Below, piece after piece: positions 52,098 to 62,879 of a stretch of DNA of 64,000 nucleotides; the first letter of the stretch is position 1; each line of letters begins with the position of its first letter. Source of the DNA: Suillus spraguei (lineage: Eukaryota > Basidiomycota > Agaricomycetes > Boletales > Suillaceae); the NCBI GenBank assembly GCA_016800925.1, contig JABCPU010000207.1:1-64000 (forward strand), given 5' to 3'. The translations under genes were made by a program, and so were the position numbers. A model generated the notes under the pieces. That model did not search any database and was not told where the DNA came from. It was given only the letters and a program-made list of their open reading frames with translations.

Positions 52098-53030
52098 CAG
52101 TTGTGGGCGATTAAAACTTCATCTTTATATCCTTGGTAATTGTGGGTACGAACATTGGCGTTTGTTGGCAACGCGATTACCTACCTATCTTGTCTTTCCT
52201 GCGTGCTCGGTCGGTGCGACTCAAACCCTTTTCAGTACCAGTATTTCATCGTTATATCTTCGCACTCACCTATACCATTTTCTTTTTAATCTCAGGTGTC
52301 CGCGTAGTGTTGTTTATACCTTTTGGTGGGGTTTCGTTGAGGTTGTATGTACTGCTACAGTAGTGCCTCGTTTTCCTAATCTTTTGTCGCATATCCCCAA
52401 GTAAAAATACACCCCCTTTGAAACCGCCATAGGGCTTGCCAAGCTCTGCATGGACTTGCTACCTACCACAATCAAACATTTTGGTGTCATGTGCAAATCC
52501 CCCTTGAATGTGAGCATCGGGCCGTCCCGTTGTTATTTTCTTTGTATTTGGTTGATTGACAGATTGTTGATCCCTTGAAGACATGCCTATCACGGACAAT
52601 CCTTCCCAGCAAACCAAAAGGCTTAATACTAATAGTACGATATTTGGTCAGTCATCTACACGCTTCTAGTCATCGCTGACCATGGATTTGGCGGAATATC
52701 GGCGTCTTTCTCTGTTGTGAGAAAGCATGTGGAGAACGGAGACGCCACTTGATATATATGATACATGCCTGTGAACCCTTTTCACCAGTACGATGTTCCG
52801 TAAAGTCATCCGGGGGGGGTCCATACGTATACTATCAGGATGTGCACTATTTATTATGAAAAGGCACATTGCGCGCAGACCTGCCGCATTCAGCTCCGGC
52901 CGAATGTTCGCGGGAGAGGAACATACAGATGTAGATAAAACATAAACATGGCACAACAACTGTGCCTAGAATGGAAGGTCGAAAATTCCATTGTGACTGA
53001 CGTCCGTTAGCAGATTGGTCCTTGGCAAGT
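52098..53030. other. Intergenic region
   Basis: 3' flank of the C2H2 gene and promoter of RPF2. No gene or repeat is supported. Confidence 0.35.
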
Positions 53031-54197
53031 ATGCTGAGAACGGTGTAAGTCCCTGTGATTTTAAAGGGCTGTGCGCTTGCTGAAGGTGTGTGGTAGTAAA
53101 CCACGCAATGCTAGGTCAAAACGGGCTTTGGAGGCTCGTGAAGCCAAAGAGGTCGAAGATGTTCGGACAGCGATATTCGTAAAGGGAACTCATACAGGAG
53201 AGATTGTGAATGGAGTGATGAAAGAGTTGGTAGGTATCATCCGAAAGTCCTCGAGATTGGAGATTTATCATCGATTAGATGGCACTTAAACGACCAGATG
53301 CAATATCGTTCTCGAAGAAAAACACCGTCCATCCCTTCGAGGATGCTTCGTCCCTTGAATTTTGGGCAGCCAAAAATGATGCGTCCATGTTCCTCGTGGG
53401 CCACTCTACGAAAAAGAGACCTGCAGGTCTTATCATTGCACGTACATTCGATTCGAGACTACTAGATATGTGCGAACTTGGAGTAGACAAGTTCGTTAGC
53501 ATGGCAGAGTTCAAAGTGAGTCTTTTTTTCTTTGTCGTATAATCTAAACTTATATGCGCGGTAGACACCAAAATCAACACCGGGGCACAAGCCGATGATG
53601 CACTTCGCATCGGAACTATTCGATACCCATCCACGATTTATTCAAGTAAAATCCTTGCTCATGGATTTCTTCAATGGAGAAGTCATCGATTCAATATGTT
53701 TACCGGGATTGGAGCATGTAATCAGCGTTAGCATCGCGCCTGCTCCCTTGCTACAAACAGCAAATCCTATTCTGGGCGACTCCCAGGAAGAGGACGTCCA
53801 AAATCTACCCAAAATCCATGTACGGACGTACACGGTGAAACTACTTCCGTCAGGAACGCGTGTACCACGAGTCGAGCTGACAGAGATGGGCCCTTTCCTT
53901 GACCTATCGTTGAGGCGTCATCAGGCCGCCGATCCAGAGATGTGGAAAGCTGCAATGAGACGACCAAAATTGAAGAAGCAAGACGTGGAGAAGGGTCTTG
54001 GAAAGAAGAAGAAAAACATGGAAGTGGACGAAATGGGCGACTTGAGGGGACGGGTGCATATCGCCAAGCAGGATCTCAACAAGCTCCAAACACGGAAGAT
54101 GAAAGGCTTAAAGAGTATGCCGGTGGAAGACGATGGGAGTTCAGAAGATAGTGAGCCTGAGGATGAACCTCGACAGAAAAAGCGAAGGCGGGCTTAA
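53031..54197 (+). CDS. RPF2: RPF2, Brix-domain 60S assembly factor
   Basis: Rpf2 with Rrs1 brings the 5S RNP (5S rRNA, uL18, uL5) into the pre-60S particle in the nucleolus. Exons 53031-53044, 53097-53229, 53279-53515 and 53565-54197 give 338 residues without a break. The 14-base first exon encodes MLRT plus two bases, then V-KPRNARSKRALEAREAKEVE. The Brix domain shows FVKGTHTGEIVNGVMKEL, ALKRPDAISFSKKN, HPFEDASSLEFWAAKNDAS, HSTKKRPAGLIIARTFDS, and further SICLPGLEHVISVS with EMGPFLDLSLRRHQ. The tail is lysine-rich and ends KKRRRA. The length is usual for the family. Confidence 0.93.
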
Positions 54198-54534
54198 GGG
54201 TAATTGTATTGATAGTCTGATTCATGCATGTTCGAGTTCGCCGTGTGGTCTGTATTCCACGTTCTTTAATGGAAATACTCTCGCCTCGTGCTACGTGACG
54301 GTCTTCCCACTTAACACCGTGCCCGCTTACATAAGGATATGAACAACAAAGGCGTGGTATTGGCTGCTTAACCGCTCTCTATACCCAAAGTAAAACTTCT
54401 CATGTACACGAATCGTGTTGTTCGTTGACCACAACGTTCTGCCTCCCCGATCTTGCTGGTCCAGTCAGCAGTTCGATACCTGAATTATTGAAGTCTTAAT
54501 CTTTTCAAAAGATCCACTCATTTAGGTTCAGATA
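54198..54534. other. Intergenic region
   Basis: Short gap between RPF2 and the membrane-protein gene; presumably terminator and promoter. Nothing specific is seen. Confidence 0.3.
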
Positions 54535-56175
54535 ATGGCCAGTTCTCGTAAGTCCATGATACGCTTGTGATTTGTATACTTCACCAGACAACCCTATGTA
54601 GCGACAACAGCATCCTCCACACCGACTGTTACTGGGTGAGTTTTTTGATTTATCAACATAGATCCAGTTCGCTGGAACTCTAGCGCAGCACTTCCGCAGC
54701 GCCAGTGACTACGCCACCTACTACGTCGTCGACTCCGACTCCGACGACTACACCTACCAGTACTACTCCTTCCACTTCTCCTACTACTTCTTCGTCGAAC
54801 CCAACGACCACTAGTAGTACGACCTCAGATTCGTCTGCGACCCCATCAACCAGTTCGACTTCGTTGAGTACTTCATCTTCATCCACCCAGACTAGTAGCT
54901 CTGCCTCGACTACTACTACCACAAGTCCGACAACGTCGACAACGCCTACCCTTACTCCGTCACTTTACACATCAACTAGTGGCGGTGTTGTAGTTACCAG
55001 CTATACCTATGTAACTGCAAGTCCCACTCCTACATCTGATGATAATACCACCACTTCATCCAAGTCGTAAGTTCGATCATTAAAAATACTAATACTCTCA
55101 CGAAATTCACATCACCGCTATCGCGATAGGTTCTTCTCAAACACTGGGGCTGTTGCCGGTGTTTTCACCGTAGTTGGTCTCGTCGCTGTTGCGATTTTCA
55201 TCGCACTTGTGACGAACGCCGTTCGCCGCCGCCGTGCTCAGAAGTTTGATAGGGACGTTGCGGAAGCGGCTGCGGAGGCAGCTGCCTCTTCGCGTTCGCC
55301 ATTCGATGATTACACATATAACAATGGCGGTGGAGGCGGAGGTGGCGCCGGATATACTTACTCCGATACCACTCATGGGACTTTGAACCAGGCTCCGATG
55401 GGTCTTTCCAGTGATGCATATGGTGAGATGACGCAATATGATCCATACGCAGCGGGGGCAGTATCTCTCTCTACCGCTAACGTGGGAAGGGCTCGGACCA
55501 GGCATGACAGCGAAACTCAACGTACACCAGGCATTGCTGGTGTTGGTGCAGGCAACATTGCTCGTGAGCCAAGTCGCAGGACCCCATACCATGCTTTCGC
55601 TGGTCCTGGCGCCCCACAGCCCCATGAAACGTTGAGTCACACCCCCGCTGGGCGACAGAGATCTCGCGGTATCGAGTTGCTTGAAGGCGCTGGTCTGGCT
55701 GGCACTGGAGTTGCTGCTATGACTGCCGCGAACAACGGAGCATATATTAACCGCCGACCTTCGCAGTATACCCACCAGACACATGGAAGTATGCGTTCAC
55801 GGGGGCACTCGCAGGGTCACTCGTCGAACGAGAACTACCCCACGCCCCCTCAGCCTGTATACCAGTCACCCCCGCGCAATGATACCCAGCCCGCAGGTGC
55901 ATACACCGGCTTTGTTAGCACCCCATCTCCTCAACCTCTGCTGAGTTCTGGCTTTGCTAATCCTCACGAGACTTCTCCGTCGCCACCCCCTGCTCAGTCT
56001 CACAGTCCTGCGGGTGAAATCGAGGGAGAAGATTACCAGGATGATGGCCCTCAGCGTCTGAGTTATGCTGATGATGAAGATTACGGTCAACACAACCGTG
56101 TACTCAGGGTACGCATCCCCCATAACGCATATTCTTCTTCGCTCACATGCTTATAAACAGGTTGCAAATGAGTAA
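54535..56175 (+). CDS. One-pass surface protein with Ser/Thr-rich ectodomain (Mid2-like layout)
   Basis: Exons are 54535 to about 54548, about 54587-54635, about 54690-55068, about 55132-56109 and 56161-56175. After a short start (MASS) and QPYVATTASSTPTVTG, the outer part is about 120 residues of S, T and P in repeated TTSS/TPTPTT text, likely O-glycosylated. One membrane span follows, GAVAGVFTVVGLVAVAIFIALV, and basic residues RRRRAQKFDRD mark the inner side. The inner tail has about 300 residues with FDDYTY, a Gly run, and SYADDEDYGQHNRVLRVANE at the end. This tail end is shared by a family found across mushrooms. The layout is like the yeast wall sensors, but no sequence match to them is claimed. 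The join of exon 1 to 2 is one base out of phase as read. Confidence 0.7.
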
Positions 56176-57814
56176 TAAATCTCACCACAGAGATTTGCCG
56201 TATTTTTTTGTTGCGGGCTTGTGTGCGTATTGTGTCCGCTCTGTCGTCGCTCTTTTCTTTTTATTACTATGTCGAATATGTTTTTGTGATGGGAATGCAG
56301 GGAAAGGTATTGAACTCTGGCTTGTATTTTTCAGGCGCTGCTTGCCCGTAATACGTTATTTTCCTGTGTCTTGTTTTTGGACTACATACGCCGCTCGGCT
56401 AGCACGAACTGTTGAGTGTAGTGTCCATCATATACTTGCGATTTACCCGAAGAAATGAATGATAGAATTTCTGTCGGTGCCTCTTTTGTTGCGCGATATG
56501 GTCTAGACTGTATAGAACCCGATGGATGATGATCCGTTTCAACATTATGGCTGATACTTACAATAGATGCACAGGAAGATCATTGTATTCCCAAAGGCAC
56601 ATTGTCGAATGGGGTACCGTCCGTGGTCGATCAGGCCCACGGCAAAGACAAGCACTTGAAGATTGACAAGCCCAGAGTTGCGCCGTCATAAATAGACCAG
56701 CACATACTTAATTCTCCCGGAAAACTTCCGATAGATGGAGACAAGGATGTCCTATAAAATACAACTCGGGCTGCGCGCTACCGCCACTTGAGTAATTTCG
56801 GATCCAAGAGACATATGGCAATCTCAGACGATACATGACATGAGAAATCAAGCATCCGCTTGAGACTGACATGAACACCTCGTCTTGATCGATGTACTCT
56901 TGGCAAACTAGCGATAGCATCCCGATAGAGAAGCTACGCTTATGGAATTGCCCATGCAGAACTCCTGTCAATCAATGGCTGTTGTATTACGAGGACCGGA
57001 TGCGCAAGTCTGTTGCGATACGCTATCTTGTTGAGGGGAAAAGTCGGACATCAACTGCAAGAAAAACTGGTTCAGTAATCGCTAGTACATGATTGGCTCT
57101 CAGAACAGTTCCATGATGATTTCTGACAGCTCTTACCAAGCTTCGGCGCCTCCATGATTATTACACTCACCAGATTAACCGCCCAAAGACCACATAGACA
57201 CCTGATTGACAAGAAGAGCACGTTTGCTACATCAAGAACGCACGTGTTCTAATCTCTAACTCCAAGGGGAAGGGCAGACGGTGGAATCTAGGACTTGCTT
57301 CTTTGCGCAGCTCCTGTACGTAGGGTCATAAGAATCGTAAATCCGATATGATAGTAGATGGACTCGGACCGCACTAAGTACCGGAAAGCTGTTAGTAAAT
57401 CAGAAATGGGATAAATTGCCTACGTATATTTCAATGGTCTCAGCGGGGGGTGCTCGGTGATACAATCAGTGTCCCTGCCGTATGTGCTTCGGCCGCAGCA
57501 GTACAAATACGGGGACGTCGTGTATACCATATGGCACAAAGAATCACCAATTCGGGGATCACGATGAGGGCCCTGGAAATGATGATGGGGAATTGATTCC
57601 TCTAGTGCCGCGGGGTTCCTGTAGTGCGGCTTGCATTCTAGAAACCTAATCAGTGAAATTCCGCAGCAGCCTACCGTACTCTGTCAATCTTTTCTGTAAT
57701 TTATTGCTCTCAAAGTACGATTGGTTGCGACGACAGGCGCGCTGTAGCTTATTAATGATAGGTATTGAGACTGAATGATAGCAACGGACTATCATTATCG
57801 AATGATCAGAACTC
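56176..57814. other. Intergenic region, 1.6 kb
   Basis: No coding region is supported. Several short frames (56708-56971 on -, 56892-57092 on +, 57646-57939 on -) lack domains. Bases after about 57640 resemble the start of the repeat block that follows. Confidence 0.35.
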
Positions 57815-58280
57815 CCATTAATAATGTCGTGGTTGGGCTTTGAGCGATCATGACTTTGAGCAAATTCCTTGAGATCAAACCATGACAACAAAGTGTACTG
57901 TCGTCCTTCCGCTGTCATGGTCAGTGCGACAAACTCCAAACGTACCCCCAGTGGACCATTTATGTCTATTTCATCATGAAAGAAATTTGATTCATGTATC
58001 TATAGTGATGTAATGCGGCCTCACCATTTCAAGGACTCCTCCGGTCATTGATGAGTCCGGAGGTTGGTACATTCATCGATAACGGACCTCCGAGTCCCAC
58101 ACGATGCATGTAATCGGCCGAAAGCACAAAATTGTAGCATCAGAAAAGATCGGAAAGCAGCGGTGAGTTGATAGAGAGGAGAAGAACAGCGGGCTTGCGG
58201 CGGGCGGGCGTTACACGCCGGTCACGGTACCCGGGTCGGGCTGTTCAACCGTCAGTCTATCGGCAATGTCAAACTGTTGC
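57815..58280. repeat. Segmental duplicate, first copy
   Basis: This stretch matches 59820-60290 closely in order: GGTTGGGCTTTGAGC, the ACCATTTCAAGGACTCCTC box, a GGACCTCCGAG(T/A)CCCAC block, GATAGAGAGGAGAAG and GTCTATCGGCAATGTCAAAC. It carries no gene. It is the head unit of a tandem duplication that goes on with GH3 and crinkler-like scraps. Confidence 0.7.
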
Positions 58281-58487
58281 AACCGTGACATCGCGAAAAT
58301 TTCTGGGATTAGTTTGCTGACCGATGCCGCAGGTTGAAGTATTATTTGTCAAATGTCAGTCTGGCGGCTTGGCCCGGGATTCTGAATTCGACAGCTAAAG
58401 CGAGTCTGTTTTCCATTCTGCCAGGCCGCCATTTCATTCACCGAGCTAGAGGACAGTCAGCAGCATGCAAACGATACTGTGTTGACT

Positions 58488-58570
58488 GTGCGCGTCATTA
58501 TAACCCGTTCCACTCAAACCCAAATTTGTTGATCATGAAACTGCCAACTAACAGGAGTTCATCACGGCCT
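58488..58570 (-). pseudogene. GH3 beta-glucosidase C-terminus, relic 1
   Basis: The minus strand reads DELLLVGSFMINKFGFEWNGL then TAA, the same end as the real GH3 gene (DELPLIGSFVLKKGFEWNGL). The codons upstream are lost or scrambled. Confidence 0.65.
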
Positions 58571-59056
58571 TCACACCCGGCGAGCTGCACAACTTCCGAG
58601 TTGCTTTATGATGGAAATACTTGTAACCCTGCTAGACGACATCAAATTCCCTGAATGGATACAACTCGGGACGGGCAGATCCTCATAACGAAGAACGCCA
58701 TTGAGTTAGTGAAGGTGTCATGGGCAGACGGATATCTCAACAAGGTCACAATTTTGACATCGGTCTTGAGCGGCACATGGGCCTTTCTTCCATGGAATTG
58801 CTACTGAAAAGGATTGGTCGCGGCGATAGCGTGCTAAGTCACCAATGACAAGTTTAACGTCGACGTGGAGCTTCGGATGTCAGCATTCAGTCAAAAGATA
58901 ACAACTTGAAGCAGTCAATGTCCTAGCGAAGCTCGGATTTTGGGATCAGATTGACCGATTGAGCATCCGTGTCACAGCCTCACCCCCGGCGATTCCTGGT
59001 ATTCGAGTCACGGCGAGCTCTATACACCATCACGTGCTGAGCCATACGCGCGTCTG

Positions 59057-59245
59057 TTGACCGCTGATATACTCATCCTCGTCGGACCACCAGTGTCCTA
59101 CCCTATCGTGGAATACAACCTCAACTACGTGATCAGGGACGATGATTGCAGCCATATTCTTACTGCCAAGATATCATGCACGAACGTCGTCGATAGGCTG
59201 AGACATGCGATCAAATCTCAAAAAGCGATGCATGTTCTATGACGC
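59057..59245 (+). pseudogene. Crinkler-like header domain, fragment 1
   Basis: The frame reads VEYNLNYVIRDDDCSHILTA, then KISCTNVVDRLRHAIK. The pattern hydrophobic-x-LNxVxxGDDxSHI-hydrophobic-VxI, then VD.L..AIK, fits the ubiquitin-like header of crinkler (CRN) proteins, which are multi-domain proteins also found in mushrooms. The frame ends soon after the lysines. A second copy is at 61784-62068. Confidence 0.45.
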
Positions 59246-59469
59246 AGACGCTAAGGATACCCTGGGAAGAATACTCTAAAAGAAACGGACTCTTGTCCCA
59301 GCTACAACTCTTGTGCAAAACATGGGCACTTTTCGAGGATGCGAAGCAAAACTACAGTGAATAGTCCTCGAGATCTGCTAGCTCGGTGTTCCTTGGAATC
59401 GTGGGTTGCTCTTGGGACGTTTTCTTCGCCTTCGTGTGAGATCAGTGGTATGCAAACGAACATATTCAC

Positions 59470-59790
59470 CTTGACGCCATACACACCCTTCTGGACCACT
59501 CACCTCTGGACCCTCTCCTCCCCGAACGACACCACATACTTGTCCAGCGTCAACGCCACCTGCTCTGGTTGAAGGTCCTTGGCTTTGCGGAAGGCGCGAA
59601 GGAGTAACGGCGGGTGCGTCACGTCAGACGTAGTGGGCATTGCGACGTACAATTGCACAACTTCGGAACCTGCAAGCTTGCCAGTTTTTGTGATAGTGAT
59701 TCAAGCTGAATTTGCCGTTCGAGACAGCTGCCTCGGAGTTTCAAGTCTGAGCGAGAGAAGGTTGGAGAGACCGTGACTGTCGACGCAAAA
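59470..59790 (-). pseudogene. GH3 beta-glucosidase C-terminal (FnIII-like) relic 2
   Basis: The minus strand follows the real gene at 62950-63300: NTGKLAGSEVVQLYVAMP (with small gaps), TSDVTHPPLLLRAFRKAKDL, LTLDKYVVSF and KGVYGVKV. It has a TGA in place of a Trp codon (VQR-TGA-VVQ) and several gaps, so it is dead. Confidence 0.75.
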
Positions 59791-59819
59791 TCAATTAATC
59801 TTGATTCAGAACTTGGATG

Positions 59820-60290
59820 AATATTGTCATGGTTGGGCTTTGAGCAACGTGTTCAGATCGTGATGCCAGTCTGGACGCGATTTCTCGAAGCCAAACCAAT
59901 GATGACAACAAGATGAAGACAAGTCATGTACTACTGTCCTTTCGCAGTCATCATAATGCATGGGTGACAAACTCCAAATGCACTCCTGGACCATTATATC
60001 GTTGGAGAAGTTTGATTGTGTCCGTAGTGTTGTAGTGCGGTAGCAATATGCTTGATTACAATGGCAGTCCCCACCATTTCAAGGACTCCTCGGTTCTCTG
60101 ATGCCTCCGGCGTTACATTGAGCGGACCTCCGAGACCCACATGGTGCATGTAATGATCGGCTGAAAGTGAAAAATGGTGCATCAGAAAAGATAAGAAAAC
60201 GGCGTTGGGCTGATAGAGAGGAGAAGTCAGCGGGCGTTACATGCCGGTTGCATCCGGGCTGGTTCAACAGTCTATCGGCAATGTCAAACC
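59820..60290. repeat. Segmental duplicate, second copy
   Basis: Copy of 57815-58280 with many base changes; it ends at GTCTATCGGCAATGTCAAAC just before the inserted element at 60298. After the element the text goes on as in the first copy (GTTGCAACC.TGACATC), which dates the insertion after the duplication. Confidence 0.7.
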
Positions 60291-60297
60291 ATTAATA

Positions 60298-60961
60298 GGG
60301 AAGTTCACAGTTGCGTTGGCGAGGCGTTTTTTGCCGAATTTGTCGCTTTGTTGTTCACCTCTGTTTGTCACCTTGGTGGCCGTTGAACGGTTTGGAAATC
60401 GCAACTTCGGCATGCTCTGTCGGAGTCTGAATTCCACTCAATCCCCAATTGGACTGCTCGTTCTAGTCGAACGCTGCAGCGACGCGCTTCAAGGTTATGG
60501 CGCCCATCTGCACTCAATCGGGGCGCAGGAAGGACACCGATTCTCCACCGCCTTCGCCCTCTCGAGGTTTTCATCAGTGTCAGGAGTGATCAGAATTAGA
60601 TCCATTGGATGAGTCATAAAGCTCGTTGTTGATCATAGACTGAGTTTGGGTGATAAGATTTAAGACATAAGCATCATATACAGCTTGAATAGCTTGTCCC
60701 CGTGGTGTGCTGCGAGGCATGGTGAAGTGGTACAGTAAATCGAGCTCAATGACAATCTTGCTGTACCTGCATGGATTATATAATGTTTGTTGCCGTGTCG
60801 GCAGACTCGGAAACCCTTTCAAGAGATCCGACAAATTTGGTGACCAGCGCGTGAACAACGGGGTTATCACAGTCGACCAACGTTTTTCAGCGTTTTTCAG
60901 ACCTCAAAACTTTTCTGAACAACGGGCGAAAAACGCCTTGCCAACGCAACTGTGAACTCCC
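60298..60961 (-). mobile_element. Harbinger-like non-autonomous DNA element
   Basis: It is 664 bases long with inverted ends: the left starts GGGAAGTTCACAGTTGCGTT, and the right read in reverse starts GGGAGTTCACAGTTGCGTTG; the likeness runs about 37 bases. TTAATA stands directly on both sides (60292-60297 and 60962-60967), a likely target duplication. Inside, a minus frame (60580-60870) reads MPRSTPRGQAIQAVYDAYVL and ends with a Ser/Asp-rich piece; this resembles the start of DDE transposases of Harbinger type in basidiomycetes. The catalytic part is missing. Harbinger elements usually duplicate three bases (TTA/TAA), so the family is not proven. Confidence 0.7.
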
Positions 60962-61124
60962 TTAATAGATTGCAACCATGACATCCTGAAGATTTTTGGT
61001 GATGCTGTTGAAGTATTTGTTAAATATCAGTCTGGTCCGGGATTACAAGGCAGGAGCGAGTCCGTTTTCCATTCTGGTCGCCATTTGCTGATAGAGGACA
61101 TTCAAGCGGCATGCACACGATACT

Positions 61125-61205
61125 GTGTTAACTGCGCGCATCCCTCTAACCCGTTTCACTCAAATCTGGCCATAAAACTGCCGAGTATCAGGAGTTCATC
61201 ACACC
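61125..61205 (-). pseudogene. GH3 beta-glucosidase C-terminus, relic 3
   Basis: Reading the minus strand gives DELLILGSFMA and FEWNGL-like text next to a stop, parallel to relic 1. It belongs to the second unit of the tandem block. Confidence 0.5.
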
Positions 61206-61783
61206 TTCTTGACGACCCGGCGAGCTGCACGACTTCCGAACTGGAGCCTTATGAAAATGCTTGTAACCATATCAAATTCCCTGAATGGATTGAACGCGAA
61301 TCCTCATAACGAAGGACCCCATTTTTCGGAGTGGAGCCTCGGAACTTCGGAAGTGTCAATGGGCAGCCTGAGAGAATATCTCCAGGATGCGATATTTGAC
61401 ACCGGCCTTGAGCGGCCCACGGGCCACGGGCTTTTCTTCGCTGATGAAAAAAGGATTGGTCGCGACGGTGGCATACGAATGACAAGTTTAACGTTAATGT
61501 GGAGCTTCGGATGTCCATGTCAGCACTCAAGTCAGAAGATAGCAACCTGAAGCGGTCAATGTCCTAACGTCTAGCGAAGTCCGGCTTTGGGGTTCAGATC
61601 GACACCCATGTCACAGCCTTACCTCCGGCGACACTACTGGCATAACTCGTCGTATCATAAGGCAGGTATACGGAAGAACGACCGGGGAACTGGAAGAACC
61701 CCTGGTATTCGATATCACTCGGCCTGCACACCATCAGGTGCAACCTTCTCCTGGAGGTGAGCCATACGCGCGTCTGTTGACTG

Positions 61784-62068
61784 TTGATATACTCATCCTT
61801 GTCGGACTGCCAGTATCCTGTGGAATTCAACCTCAACTACGTGATCAGGGGCGATGACCGCAGCCATATTGTCACTGTCAAGATTTCATGCGCGAATGCC
61901 GTCGATAGGCCGAGACATGCGATTAAAATCAAAAAGGGATGCATGTTCTGTGATGCAGACATTCCCCTGGAGCAAGGTCATTGTCATGTGGCGTCAGCGA
62001 TTGCCTGGAAGACAGACAATACGTTAGATGCCATCGAGGATTTCTCGTGTAAGGTACATTTATGTTAA
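61784..62068 (+). pseudogene. Crinkler-like header domain, fragment 2
   Basis: It reads VEFNLNYVIRGDDRSHIVTV, then KISCANAVDRPRHAIKIKK and CDAD, and stays open to a stop at 62066. It keeps the GDD and AIK marks better than fragment 1. An in-frame start that fits the header is not evident, and the usual LWKVSI end is only faint (AIAWK). Family call by pattern only. Confidence 0.45.
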
Positions 62069-62879
62069 AAAGGTCTTGAAATTCTCATGCAAACACTCGC
62101 GCAGTGGAAACTCAACACCGAAACCAAATACAGGTTCCTGTTTCCCGCAGGAGTGATCCGTACCCAATAATCCGGGTAGGGCGATGGGCGATTTCGAATA
62201 CACAGTCCTCTTTTTCATGCTCTCTCCGACATCGAATGCCATAGAACCTTATCCGTCATAAATGCAGGACCCAAGTGGGCAGGCCAGGATCCCATAGAAA
62301 TCGCACGTGTCTACCGCCAATCTGAGAAGAACACTATAAAGGAAACGAGCTCCTGTCCCACCTACAACTCTTATGCAAAATGTGGACACTTTTCGAGGAC
62401 GCGAAGCACGCAGCTAAGGCTTGGGCAACCTGACTGAGAAAAGAGCTGCTAACGAGACAAATGCAGATAGAGAGTCGGCCACAACACAACAAACCACCCT
62501 ATTTCAATCGCGCTTCGAGACTGCTGGTAAACGGCAGCCAAAAGTGCAGTCTGTTGATGACAGAGGGTGGTTATGGGTGGAGATTCTAGACATGGAAACT
62601 AAATCATTTTCAATGTCTACAGTATCTCAGTATGTAAAAAATGGCTTGTAACGTCAATATTCTTGATGATAATGTTCTTTCAAACCAAACTGCAAGTGAG
62701 ATCAAGTACAACCATGGGGAATGCAAGTCACACCGAAATGTCCTGAGCTTGGTGTTCCTTGGAATCATGGTTTGCTCTTGGGACGCTCTGTCCGACTTCG
62801 TACAAGATCGGTGGCTGCAAACGAACATACTGCGTTGACTGTGATTTTACAAAAAAAAAGCTTCCGCATCACTACAAGC
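62069..62879. other. Flank of the GH3 gene
   Basis: Bases about 62310-62410 and 62738-62825 repeat text found at 59270-59350 and 59388-59460 (GTTCCTTGGAATC, GCTCTTGGGACG, GCAAACGAACATA), while 62410-62640 is not in the first unit. It is the 3' flank of the GH3 gene, duplicated with it. No gene of its own is seen. Confidence 0.45.

Noticed and set aside
54680..54922. Val/Glu/Asp-rich minus frame
   Set aside because: It is the complement of the Ser/Thr/Pro-rich ectodomain coding text of the surface protein.
60298..60961. piggyBac element because of TTAA near the ends
   Set aside because: The ends start GGG and not CCC, and the flanking repeat is TTAATA rather than exactly TTAA.
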